Shown here in pieces: positions 22,626-29,265 of a stretch of DNA of 64,000 nt. Each line of letters opens with the position of its first letter. The stretch's first letter is position 1. The notes beneath the pieces are model-generated. The model made no database searches and was not told the origin of the DNA. It saw only the letters and a list, made by a program, of their open reading frames with translations. This stretch comes from an uncultured Clostridia bacterium. GTDB lineage: Bacteria > Bacillota > Clostridia > Christensenellales > Borkfalkiaceae. A program made the translations under genes and the position numbers. The stretch spans positions 1 through 64,000 of the forward strand of contig CATLBN010000007.1 of the NCBI GenBank assembly GCA_949878885.1. The letters run 5' to 3'.

Positions 22626-24623
22626 TTACCTCTTTTTTCGTCCAGTCGATTGGACTCGATTGTGTTTTTGCGCAAAGTAGCCTGCAATGCTTATGCCGGC
22701 AACTACAAGCGACATCGCCGCGCCGCCAACCGCAAAAATCCAAGGGTATTGACCGAAAAACAGTTGCGCTGCCGTGGGGTCTAGTTTCGTCTTGATTGCA
22801 CGCACGGAGTAATTATCTGTTATTTCAGTATTAAGAAAATTCTTAATTTTCTTTTCTGATTCGCCCTCAAGCACTGCCAACAGCTCTAGATTTTCAGTTG
22901 CCGCATCTTCTACTACTTTTGAAAATACGGTGCCGTACTCAACCTCTTTCACTGTGTAAATTTCGCCGTCTACATAGAAAGTTACAGTAAATGTTTTTAT
23001 CTGCCAATGCGCGATTAGCGTCGTATCTTCTTTTATCGCCTGCCCGGCATATTCCGTTCCGTCTTCGTAGAACCAGCCGAGGAAGTCATAGCCGCGTTTT
23101 GTTGGCGTTTCCGGCGAAAGCACTGTATTCCAATCTACCGTTTGATATTGCGGCGTCGCATCTTCATCTGAAATAAGCGTTACAGTATATCGATTAATTT
23201 GGAACTTTGCATAAAGTTTTGTGTCTGCGTAAATTGGACGATTGCGATACGGTCTTGTAAACTCTTCATCGTAGTACCAGCCGACGAAAGTATGACCTTC
23301 TTTCATCGGGTCTTCCGGTAACGGTATCGAAGAACCTACTGTTTGATAGCGCGTTACAATCAATTCTTCCGTTACGGTTCCGTCAAAGCCGTTGTCGCCG
23401 CCGCTGGCTTTATGTCTAAAATCATCTGCAAAAAAAATTGACTCTAACCTTCCAAAATCATCTGTTCCACATATTTTAAAACATACTTTGCTAGCGTCTG
23501 CAAGTTCGCCATACATACGAATAATTTTGACATTGTCGCTTTTTGCATTGACTAATTCCAAGGTTATTTTTTTTACACCTTGCGGCAGTTCAGTTATATT
23601 TGTATCTTCGATGCCGGCTCCGGGTCCTCTCGGCGTATAGCTTACATAACCGGCAAAAACGCCCATATCGTTGTTTTGTCCGGCACCACCGGTAAGTTCA
23701 TAATCTTGCCCGGCTACAGTCGCGCCAAATGAATGCCACGCGCTTTTACTGTTTCCGTTTATTTCAAACGATAATTTATATAAGTAATTATCGTAATCTT
23801 CCACCGATGCCAGCCAATACTTTGCCTTACCTCTATTATTTTCTGTCGGACTGTGCAGCACATTACTTTCCTCGAGTAAATATTCTTCCTCGTACTGCAC
23901 AGGCGGCGGAACTTCAACCGTCTTATATAACGTTAATTTTTCTGTTATAGGCGTATTCGTTTGAATACCGTTGTCCGCAAACGGATTACCCTCAACTGTA
24001 AATCCGCTAAGAATCATTAAATCTATTAACTGCTCTACTTTGCTAAAGTCTGTTATTGTTATACTCCACAGCTCGGTATTGGCTTGTGCATAATACCCTA
24101 AATGGTAAACCCTAAATTGCGTGCGCGTTAATTCGATTCCAAGCATTCTATAACCTGAATTAACTTCTCCAAGCTGCACATCAAAATAAACCGAACCGTC
24201 AATCCAAAAATTTAAATAATAATCTGATTCCATATGAGTGGTAGAATCGTAAGTTTTACCGAACTCAAGGGTTTTTCCTGTATAAAATTGATAAGGAATT
24301 CCGCTAAATCCGGTACCTTCGTAAAGCTCCAACGTATAAACGTAATCGTCATAATCCTTGCCGCTAATCCAATCGCGCACATTGCTTTTATCTTTATATT
24401 CAAGCTCCTCTTCAGATTCAAATACGATTTCTTTTTTTGTAGTTTCCGAAGCTGCTTGCGCTGCCGGCTCTGAAACCTGCGCCGGCTGTTCCTGAACCTC
24501 CGCCGAAGCGGCAGCGTGAACGCTCACACCGCCGCTAATACGGAAGATAAATGAAAAAACACAAATGGCGGCAATAAAAATTGCCGCTAATATGATTGAA
24601 AATTTCTTTGATTTATTATTCAT
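22626..24623 (-). CDS. Exported surface protein with InlB-type repeats, 665 aa
   Basis: A signal peptide (about residues 9-36) leads to an ectodomain. From about residue 420 there are three Listeria-Bacteroides (InlB B-type) repeats, recognisable by GHTFVGWYYDEEFTRPY, GYDFLGWFYEDGTEYAG and LYAKFQ/LIAHWQ. A single membrane helix (about 630-655) and a KHNRVQSTGRKKR tail end it. There is no LPXTG motif. GAGGAG lies eight bases before the ATG. Repeats of the same class are in the host genes at 53415 and 56210, so host-derived surface modules may have been borrowed for attachment. Confidence 0.75.
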   Translation of the reverse strand: MNNKSKKFSIILAAIFIAAICVFSFIFRISGGVSVHAAASAEVQEQPAQVSEPAAQAASETTKKEIVFESEEELEYKDKSNVRDWISGKDYDDYVYTLELYEGTGFSGIPYQFYTGKTLEFGKTYDSTTHMESDYYLNFWIDGSVYFDVQLGEVNSGYRMLGIELTRTQFRVYHLGYYAQANTELWSITITDFSKVEQLIDLMILSGFTVEGNPFADNGIQTNTPITEKLTLYKTVEVPPPVQYEEEYLLEESNVLHSPTENNRGKAKYWLASVEDYDNYLYKLSFEINGNSKSAWHSFGATVAGQDYELTGGAGQNNDMGVFAGYVSYTPRGPGAGIEDTNITELPQGVKKITLELVNAKSDNVKIIRMYGELADASKVCFKICGTDDFGRLESIFFADDFRHKASGGDNGFDGTVTEELIVTRYQTVGSSIPLPEDPMKEGHTFVGWYYDEEFTRPYRNRPIYADTKLYAKFQINRYTVTLISDEDATPQYQTVDWNTVLSPETPTKRGYDFLGWFYEDGTEYAGQAIKEDTTLIAHWQIKTFTVTFYVDGEIYTVKEVEYGTVFSKVVEDAATENLELLAVLEGESEKKIKNFLNTEITDNYSVRAIKTKLDPTAAQLFFGQYPWIFAVGGAAMSLVVAGISIAGYFAQKHNRVQSTGRKKR
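22639..22656. repeat. Element palindrome copy (in coding sequence)
   Basis: CGTCCAGTCGATTGGACT, close to the consensus, in the last codons of the surface protein gene at 22626. It encodes VQSTG. Confidence 0.72.
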
Positions 24624-24628
24624 CGCTC

Positions 24629-25150
24629 TTACTCCTCATCGACAAAGTAGTGCATATACACCGTTTTTTCATAACTGCCGTCCGCCTTTCGGTACGTCAA
24701 GTTAAAATATCTGATGTCTGTCTTTGCAACTTCCGAAAGCTCTATTTCCGCGCCGTCGTAATACGCAGATAGCAATTCCGGCATCGCCTTGCATTGCAGT
24801 GTAAACTGCCCGGCTTCGGTTTTAAGCTCGAACGCGTCATTTAAATTTTTTAATTCGGTAAATCGATGAACGGCGCCGTCTGCGCGGAAAGTAAAATCAT
24901 TGTCCGCGTTCGGGCTTATGACGATTTGGTATTCAGGCGCTTTTTTCATCCCCGTGCCTATCACGCGAACGCCCAGTTCCTCGCCTTGCGGAAGTGCCAG
25001 CGACGAGCTGACAACGCCGGCATCGCTTTTTATGTACATAGGCGCGGCGCTTTCGTAGCCGTTTGTCATATACCCGATAAAGCCGAATAATCCGGCAGCG
25101 CCTAAAAGTATAGCGTCAATGATTAGAAGCGATTTTACAAGCTTATTCAT
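24629..25150 (-). CDS. Membrane-anchored exported protein, 173 aa
   Basis: A hydrophobic N-terminal helix (KSLLIIDAILLGAAGLFGFIGYM) anchors a beta-rich extracellular domain of about 140 residues with no recognised family. The ATG at 25150 forms an ATGA overlap with the stop of the gene before it, and GGGG lies eight bases upstream. It is the third gene of the membrane operon. Confidence 0.65.
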   Translation of the reverse strand: MNKLVKSLLIIDAILLGAAGLFGFIGYMTNGYESAAPMYIKSDAGVVSSSLALPQGEELGVRVIGTGMKKAPEYQIVISPNADNDFTFRADGAVHRFTELKNLNDAFELKTEAGQFTLQCKAMPELLSAYYDGAEIELSEVAKTDIRYFNLTYRKADGSYEKTVYMHYFVDEE

Positions 25151-25404
25151 TGAATGCACCCCGGCACAATTAGCATATAGCCGCAGCTCGCAGCCGACTC
25201 TGTTTCAGGCGCAGCTTGCGCAGCTGTTCCCCAACTGTTAAACCATTCCGGCAAGTTCCAGTTTATGAAACCGTCCGAACCCCACGCAAGCACGGTTAAA
25301 ATCGCCGCAACCGTGAGTATTATTGCAATAACACAAAGTGTAATAACAATAGCGCTGCTTCTTTTTGCCGCCTCTTCAAGATAATAATTATTTTTTCTCG
25401 CCAT
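25147..25404 (-). CDS. Small single-span membrane protein, 85 aa
   Basis: A basic start (MARKNNYY...AKRSS) precedes one long hydrophobic helix (about residues 18-42). A short extracellular part with tryptophans and two cysteines (SCGYMLIVPGC) ends it. It overlaps the gene upstream by 17 bases and the gene downstream by four. It is another candidate small virion protein. Confidence 0.63.
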   Translation of the reverse strand: MARKNNYYLEEAAKRSSAIVITLCVIAIILTVAAILTVLAWGSDGFINWNLPEWFNSWGTAAQAAPETESAASCGYMLIVPGCIQ

Positions 25405-25612
25405 TTATTTGCTCCTTTTCTTTTTGTTTGGGGAAGTCGGTCGTTCTGTTCGGTACGGAATTTTTTATGTTCTTTTTACGCTCGTTTACAAGAATGTAAA
25501 AAGTTGTAATCGCAATCAAGAGAAAAATGCAAGCCAGCATAACTGACACAACTACTGTAAAACCTCTCAATAGTTCTATTATTTCACGCATTAATTCTTC
25601 TTGTATCGTCAT
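25388..25612 (-). CDS. Small single-span membrane protein, 74 aa
   Basis: An acidic amphipathic start (MTIQEELMREIIELLRG) is followed by one membrane helix (about 18-42) and a charged cytoplasmic tail ending KEKEQINGEKK. Acidic start, helix, basic end is the coat-like layout of filamentous phages. It is the first gene of the operon. A GGGGAGAGG ribosome binding site lies five bases before the ATG, and a promoter-like pair is at 25639-25668. Confidence 0.63.
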   Translation of the reverse strand: MTIQEELMREIIELLRGFTVVVSVMLACIFLLIAITTFYILVNERKKNIKNSVPNRTTDFPKQKEKEQINGEKK

Positions 25613-25638
25613 ATCTACCTCTCCCCACCTGTTAGCGG

Positions 25639-25668
25639 ATTATATTTATAGCCCTTGAATAAGGGCAA
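25639..25668 (-). promoter_or_regulatory. Possible promoter of the membrane operon
   Basis: On the minus strand TTGCCC and TATAAT are separated by 18 bases, about 27 bases upstream of the first ATG of the operon. The -35 half overlaps the hairpin at 25651-25666. Confidence 0.4.
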
Positions 25669-25907
25669 TTAAGTTCAAACTTTCCGCCGGATGAATTTGA
25701 TGACTGACAAAACACAAGGCAAGTCCACCGGCGGAATACTTTAATTTGCGCTTACGCTAATGCGAATTAGCGCATAAGTTAAAGTCTTTATGTAACCCTC
25801 TCAGAGGGCGAATTTTCAATGATTCCGTTGACAGGTTTTCCAATATTTGGTAAAATGAATTTGCTAAAACTACAAAATAAAGGAATCTACCAACGGAAAT
25901 ACTTTAA
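25651..25907. other. Cluster of stem-loops: candidate origin or packaging signal
   Basis: Gene-free DNA holds successive inverted repeats: 25651-25666 (GCCCTT/AAGGGC), 25682-25690 with 25728-25736 (TTCCGCCGG/CCGGCGGAA, 37-base loop), 25755-25772 (CGCTAAT/ATTAGCG), 25796-25808 (CCCTC/GAGGG), and 25823-25830 with 25891-25898 (TTCCGTTG/CAACGGAA). The second and fifth stems are each followed by TACTTTAA, so the structure looks duplicated. Filamentous phages carry hairpin packaging and origin signals in such a gap; that role is inferred here. Confidence 0.5.
25828..25856 (+). promoter_or_regulatory. Strong sigma-A promoter, forward
   Basis: TTGACA, 17 bases, TAAAAT. It would drive the gene at 26014 with a leader of about 150 bases. 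Confidence 0.7.
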
Positions 25908-26013
25908 CCCTTTTGCTGTTCCGTCTTGTTGCAATCGTGTCGGCGAAGGTTTAAGGAAGCAAGTCCATTGCCGCTTGCATAAAGGCAAAATTTTAAAAGG
26001 AGGTAAAGCTCGA

Positions 26014-26328
26014 ATGTACTATTTTAAAAAAATTTTTTTATCTAATCGCAAAATAAAACTTGTTAAACAAATTAGTAAGCTTAATAACAAAATTACATTA
26101 TTAAAAAATGATGGCGCATTTTTAAATAGTAAAGAAATCAGTTTGTTAAAATCTGAAATCGATGGAAAAGAATTAGAAATAATTACTATCAACGAAGTTT
26201 TGGAATATTTTCAAAAAGAAAAGCCTAAACCTACGCAAAAGGTTAATAACAACAGTTTTATTGCTACTGCGAAAAATGATAGCGGAGCCAAAATTCAACT
26301 CCCACCTCTTTCAACAAATGAAAATTAA
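26014..26328 (+). CDS. Helical protein, 104 aa, unknown function
   Basis: The ATG at 26014 has AAAGGAGGT nine bases upstream; the frame is open further back but that part is not needed. The product is basic at the start (YYFKKIFLSNRKIKLVKQ), then two coiled-coil-like helices, then a polar tail. It is forward, against the membrane operon, and has its own promoter and terminator, so it may be expressed in the integrated state. No family recognised. Confidence 0.62.
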   Translation: MYYFKKIFLSNRKIKLVKQISKLNNKITLLKNDGAFLNSKEISLLKSEIDGKELEIITINEVLEYFQKEKPKPTQKVNNNSFIATAKNDSGAKIQLPPLSTNEN

Positions 26329-26341
26329 AGTTTTCACACTT

Positions 26342-26369
26342 TTACCGCAAGCCTCTATGCTTGCGGTAA
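26342..26369 (+). terminator. Rho-independent terminator
   Basis: An 11-bp GC-containing stem (TTACCGCAAGC with GCTTGCGGTAA) and TATTTTT, 13 bases after the stop of the gene at 26014. Confidence 0.88.
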
Positions 26370-26374
26370 TATTT

Positions 26375-26584
26375 TTATTCCGTCGCTTCCTTAATTTTTT
26401 CGACAACCTTGTCAAAAGACTCCTCTGCAAAAAAGCCATTGTTATATATCTTCTTGGGTTTACATTGACGATAAGTAATTATATAAGTACAATGCTTGCA
26501 TTCTTGAATATCAATTATTTGACTAACTGGAATCAAAACTCTTCTACCGTTTTCCTCGCAAGTTACTTCTATAAATCCTTTCAA
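26375..26584 (-). CDS. FlbD-like small protein, 69 aa
   Basis: A TTG start at 26584 has AAGGAG seven bases upstream. A longer frame from an ATG at 26641 lacks one. The product KGFIEVTCEENGRRVLIPVS, then QIIDIQE, then ESFDKVVEKIKEA follows the plan of FlbD-type small proteins (strand, NG turn, V..I..IE, then E..EEV...I). FlbD itself is flagellar, but single-domain relatives occur in phages. It is divergent from the repressor gene at 26742 and shares its operator region. Confidence 0.55.
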   Translation of the reverse strand: MKGFIEVTCEENGRRVLIPVSQIIDIQECKHCTYIITYRQCKPKKIYNNGFFAEESFDKVVEKIKEATE

Positions 26585-26668
26585 TGTGTTTCTCCTTATT
26601 CCCCTGTGCAGTTCCGCTTGACAGGGCTTTTTTCGCAACAATTATTCTTGTTGTTTTTTTGATTATAC

Positions 26669-26708
26669 CAACAATTTTGATTGTTGTCAACAACAATTTT
26701 AATTGTTA
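26669..26708. promoter_or_regulatory. Tandem palindromic operators of the element repressor
   Basis: Two imperfect 18-bp palindromes, CAACAATTTTGATTGTTG (26669-26686) and CAACAATTTTAATTGTTA (26691-26708), lie in the gap between the divergent genes at 26584 and 26742. They are probably bound by the Xre protein at 26742. Confidence 0.65.
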
Positions 26709-26741
26709 TTTGTTAAAATCACAAAAAAGAGGTTGCTATTT

Positions 26742-27107
26742 ATGAGTTTTTCTAATAAAGCAAAGGAATTGCGCGAAATGGCTGGTCTTTCGCAAATGCG
26801 ATTAAGCGAAAAAATTGGTATTAGTGCAGCCGCTATAGGTTTTTTGGAAAATCACGATAACGAACCCAAAGGCTCAACAGTTGCTGCTTACGCAAAATTT
26901 TTTGAAGTTTCTGCTGACTACCTGCTCGGGTTAGAGGATGACTTCGGAACACGCACCCCTGCGCCGATGAAAATAGCTTCTCTTTCTTCGAGCAACTACT
27001 CAGACGAAGAACGCCGGATTATTGAAGAATATCGAAAGTTACCAGAGTCGAGCAAACAACTATTCCGCCGTATGGCAGGAATTACCGACACAGTAATTAA
27101 AAATTAA
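26742..27107 (+). CDS. Xre-family repressor, 121 aa
   Basis: The helix-turn-helix (GLSQMRLSEKIGISAAAIGFLEN) ends in YLLGLEDD and is followed by a C-terminal region (YSDEERRIIEEYRKLPESSKQLFRRM) typical of phage-type repressors in Firmicutes. AGAGG nine bases before the ATG at 26742 favours this start over an ATG 13 codons earlier. It is adjacent to the integrase and faces tandem operators, so it is the likely master repressor of the integrated state. Confidence 0.85.
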   Translation: MSFSNKAKELREMAGLSQMRLSEKIGISAAAIGFLENHDNEPKGSTVAAYAKFFEVSADYLLGLEDDFGTRTPAPMKIASLSSSNYSDEERRIIEEYRKLPESSKQLFRRMAGITDTVIKN

Positions 27108-27168
27108 CGACAGCAAATTTATTTAAGCGTAAAATAGCGGTTACTTTCACTTTAAGGGGGAACCACTA

Positions 27169-28419
27169 ATGCTAACTTTAAAGGACGTTGACGACTGGCT
27201 TTGCGCTATGATAGTTGAATTTTTCAACTTTCAAAAACAGCTCTCAGCCGATGCCGACGAACGAAAAAACCGCAAACAAAATATGTTTGCGGTTTTAAAT
27301 GCAAAATTAAGATTTTGGGCAAGTCATGACTGTGATTTATATTTACCGGAGGAGGAACATAACAGCAAAACATCTGATAAGGGCATTTTAAAATTTACCA
27401 ATAAGGAGTTAAATACAATGCCTGAAGAAATCAAAAAAATTTTAAAGCAAAACGACCATATACGGCAAAAAGAAAACGGTGTGTATGAAATCCGCCTTAC
27501 CTTCAACGGAAACAAATATTACGGCAGTTCAAAAAACTTTAACGAGGCAAAACGGCAATTTATCGAAAGTATTATCAATACCGGCACGCAAACTCAAAAA
27601 TCTTTACAGCACAAAAAAAACAGTATGCTTGTAAAAGACTATGCGTTTCATTATCTGGAAACTTTCAAAAAGCCGAACGTCTGCGAGGAAAATTATAAAA
27701 ATCATATTTCGCAGATTAAAAACCACATAGCACCCCACTTTGACGGTGTACTTATTTCACAGGTTACTGCCACTATGTGCCAGCAACTACTCAATAAAGT
27801 TTTGCAAGAAGGCAAAGGCAGATTGGCGGAAGATTTAAACAGTTTGCTAAAATGGATTTGCGAAGCAGCTCTTTCCGACGGCATTTTAACCGTGAACCCT
27901 ATGGCAAACGTTAAAATACCGAAGCATTTCCGCACAGAAGGTAAACAAATCCCTGTGCAGATTATGGCACAATATCTTGCTAAATCGCCGGAGAACCGAA
28001 GTGATTATTGCATTTGGCTTATTACATACAGCGGCATACGCCCCTGCGAATTAAAAACCGTAATTTTCGATAACGGATTTATGACGATTAAAAACGCCAA
28101 ACAAAGCAGAAACAAAAAGCCTACTTTCCGCCGCATTCCGATACACAGCGCGCTGCTCCCTTACATCGATGAAATCAAAAAAAGCATAACGATGAATACA
28201 GACGTGCTGGCTCAGGCGTTTAAAAGACGGTTTCCGAAAGAATACCACCTTTACGAACTGCGCCACACCTTCACATCAAGAGTTCAAGAATGCGGCGCAA
28301 ATAAAAGCTGGGTAGATTATGCAACAAATCACGTTGGCAATCAGAATACAACCGACAAAGTATATACGCACTGGTCTGATACCTTTCAGGTATCGGAAAT
28401 AGAAAAATTGCACTTTTAG
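27169..28419 (+). CDS. Tyrosine integrase of the element
   Basis: Catalytic residues are visible: Arg in YSGIRPCEL, a Lys hairpin (AKQSRNKKPTFRRIPI), Arg in YELRHTF, His in TNHVGN, and the nucleophile Tyr in KVYTHW. The arm-binding domain (YEIRLTFNGNKYYGSSKNF) begins at about residue 105. Two starts are possible: ATG 27169 with AAGGGGG eight bases before it (416 aa), and ATG 27418 with AAGGAG (333 aa, the usual length). A terminator-like hairpin lies between them. The usual His of the His-x-x-Arg motif is Tyr. The gene ends about 95 bp from attR in the tRNA it targets. Confidence 0.92.
   Translation: MLTLKDVDDWLCAMIVEFFNFQKQLSADADERKNRKQNMFAVLNAKLRFWASHDCDLYLPEEEHNSKTSDKGILKFTNKELNTMPEEIKKILKQNDHIRQKENGVYEIRLTFNGNKYYGSSKNFNEAKRQFIESIINTGTQTQKSLQHKKNSMLVKDYAFHYLETFKKPNVCEENYKNHISQIKNHIAPHFDGVLISQVTATMCQQLLNKVLQEGKGRLAEDLNSLLKWICEAALSDGILTVNPMANVKIPKHFRTEGKQIPVQIMAQYLAKSPENRSDYCIWLITYSGIRPCELKTVIFDNGFMTIKNAKQSRNKKPTFRRIPIHSALLPYIDEIKKSITMNTDVLAQAFKRRFPKEYHLYELRHTFTSRVQECGANKSWVDYATNHVGNQNTTDKVYTHWSDTFQVSEIEKLHF
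27266..27296. terminator. Terminator-like hairpin inside the integrase frame
   Basis: A 13-bp perfect stem (27266-27278 with 27284-27296) flanked by A and T runs, between the two possible integrase starts. It could attenuate transcription into the integrase. Confidence 0.6.
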
Positions 28420-28436
28420 TCCCAAGTTTGGTCCCA
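28419..28436. repeat. Possible integrase arm-type site, right end
   Basis: GTCCCAAGTTTGGTCCCA begins at the integrase stop codon; a near copy is at 7633-7649 near the other end. Confidence 0.4.
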
Positions 28437-28470
28437 ACTCATACCTGTATAGTATTGAAAAAACGCAAAA

Positions 28471-28512
28471 AATACGGGTAAAACAAACATTTTTGCCTGT
28501 TTTACCCGTATT
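28471..28512. terminator. Bidirectional terminator between integrase and tRNA-Leu
   Basis: A 15-bp perfect stem (28471-28485 with 28498-28512) ends one base before attR. On the minus strand it starts right after the CCA end of tRNA-Leu and is followed by TTTTTTGCGTTTTTT, making it a strong terminator for the tRNA. Confidence 0.85.
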
Positions 28513-28539
28513 TTGGTGCACTCGACAGGAGTTGAACCT
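28513..28539. repeat. attR: 27-bp repeat within tRNA-Leu
   Basis: Identical to 7537-7563. It spans the 3' end of the tRNA gene, so the tRNA stays intact after integration. Confidence 0.93.
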
Positions 28540-28598
28540 GCATGGGGTTAACCACAAGATCCTTAGTCTTGCGCGTCTGCCAATTCCGCCACGAGTGC
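28514..28598 (-). tRNA. tRNA-Leu (anticodon AAG)
   Basis: The minus strand reads a GCACTCG acceptor, GGCGGAATTGGCAGACGC D arm, and an anticodon stem CAAGA/TCTTG with loop CTAAGGA, giving anticodon AAG for CUU/CUC. A long class II variable arm and CGAGTGC-A-CCA follow. CCA is encoded. It is the attachment site of the mobile element. Confidence 0.93.
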
Positions 28599-28615
28599 TA
28601 ATAAAAGCGAGTTTG

Positions 28616-28644
28616 ATTGTATATTATTTTGCCTGTTATGTCAA
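28616..28644 (-). promoter_or_regulatory. tRNA-Leu promoter
   Basis: Minus strand TTGACA, 17 bases, TACAAT, ending 17 bases before the tRNA 5' end. Confidence 0.75.
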
Positions 28645-28671
28645 GCCAAATTTAATATAATTTGAAATTTT

Positions 28672-29265
28672 TTATAAATACTTTAATTTAATTTTTTCTA
28701 TTATTTCCTGTGTATTATTTTTTAATTCTGCCAAGCCGCCGTAATTACGTATAACAAAATAATTATTAAAATTTAAATTATCGTAATCTATCTGACTGTT
28801 AAGCCTTAAAATAGCTTCGTCATAGGTAATATTATCGCGCGAAATTATACTTTGTATACGCGCGTTTTTTTGTCTTAAAACAACTATAACTTCGTTAAAC
28901 AGCCCCTCGTATCCGCACTCGAAAAGCAACGGAACTTCGCAAAACGAAAGCTTACAACCGTTCATTTTGCTAATTGCGTTTTTAATAATTGCCGGATGCG
29001 TAATTTCGTTTAATTTTTGCAATTTTTTTCTATCGGCAAAAACCGCACGCGCGAGCCGCTTTTTATTTATTACATCGCCGTCTATATATTCACGTCCTAA
29101 TTTTTGCGCAATCTCTTTTGAAAAATCTTTATTTTTTAATAATTCTTTATAAATACCGTCGCAAGAAAAAACACAAAATCCCTTTTCTTTTAACGTATTA
29201 AGCACATAAGATTTTCCGCTGCCTATACCGCCCGTTACGGCAATTTTTACATTATTTTGCGTCAT
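28672..29265 (-). CDS. coaE: Dephospho-CoA kinase
   Basis: At 197 residues it matches the family length. The P-loop is TGGIGSGKS at the start, followed by the GFCVFSCDGIYKELL segment. ITHPAIIK and VPLLFECGYEGLF (lid and substrate region) come next, then an R...RD motif for nucleotide binding. It phosphorylates the 3' hydroxyl of dephospho-CoA, the last step of CoA synthesis. It overlaps the 3' end of polA by 14 bases, the same order (polA then coaE) seen in many Firmicutes. Confidence 0.95.
   Translation of the reverse strand: MTQNNVKIAVTGGIGSGKSYVLNTLKEKGFCVFSCDGIYKELLKNKDFSKEIAQKLGREYIDGDVINKKRLARAVFADRKKLQKLNEITHPAIIKNAISKMNGCKLSFCEVPLLFECGYEGLFNEVIVVLRQKNARIQSIISRDNITYDEAILRLNSQIDYDNLNFNNYFVIRNYGGLAELKNNTQEIIEKIKLKYL

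Larger units (their letters stand above)
7537..28539. mobile_element. Integrated filamentous-phage-like element, about 21 kb
   Basis: The element is bounded by a 27-bp perfect direct repeat, one copy forming the 3' end of tRNA-Leu. Seen directly: a tyrosine integrase next to the tRNA end, three Xre regulators, a DnaB helicase with an initiator, a Zot/pI-like ATPase, and an operon of membrane and exported proteins. No relaxase, type IV coupling protein, terminase, capsid, portal or tail gene is visible. Zot-type ATPases are the hallmark of inovirus assembly, so the best reading is an integrated inovirus-like genome. Its size is above the usual inovirus range and it has no HUH Rep, so a phage-plasmid hybrid is also possible. 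Confidence 0.8.
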
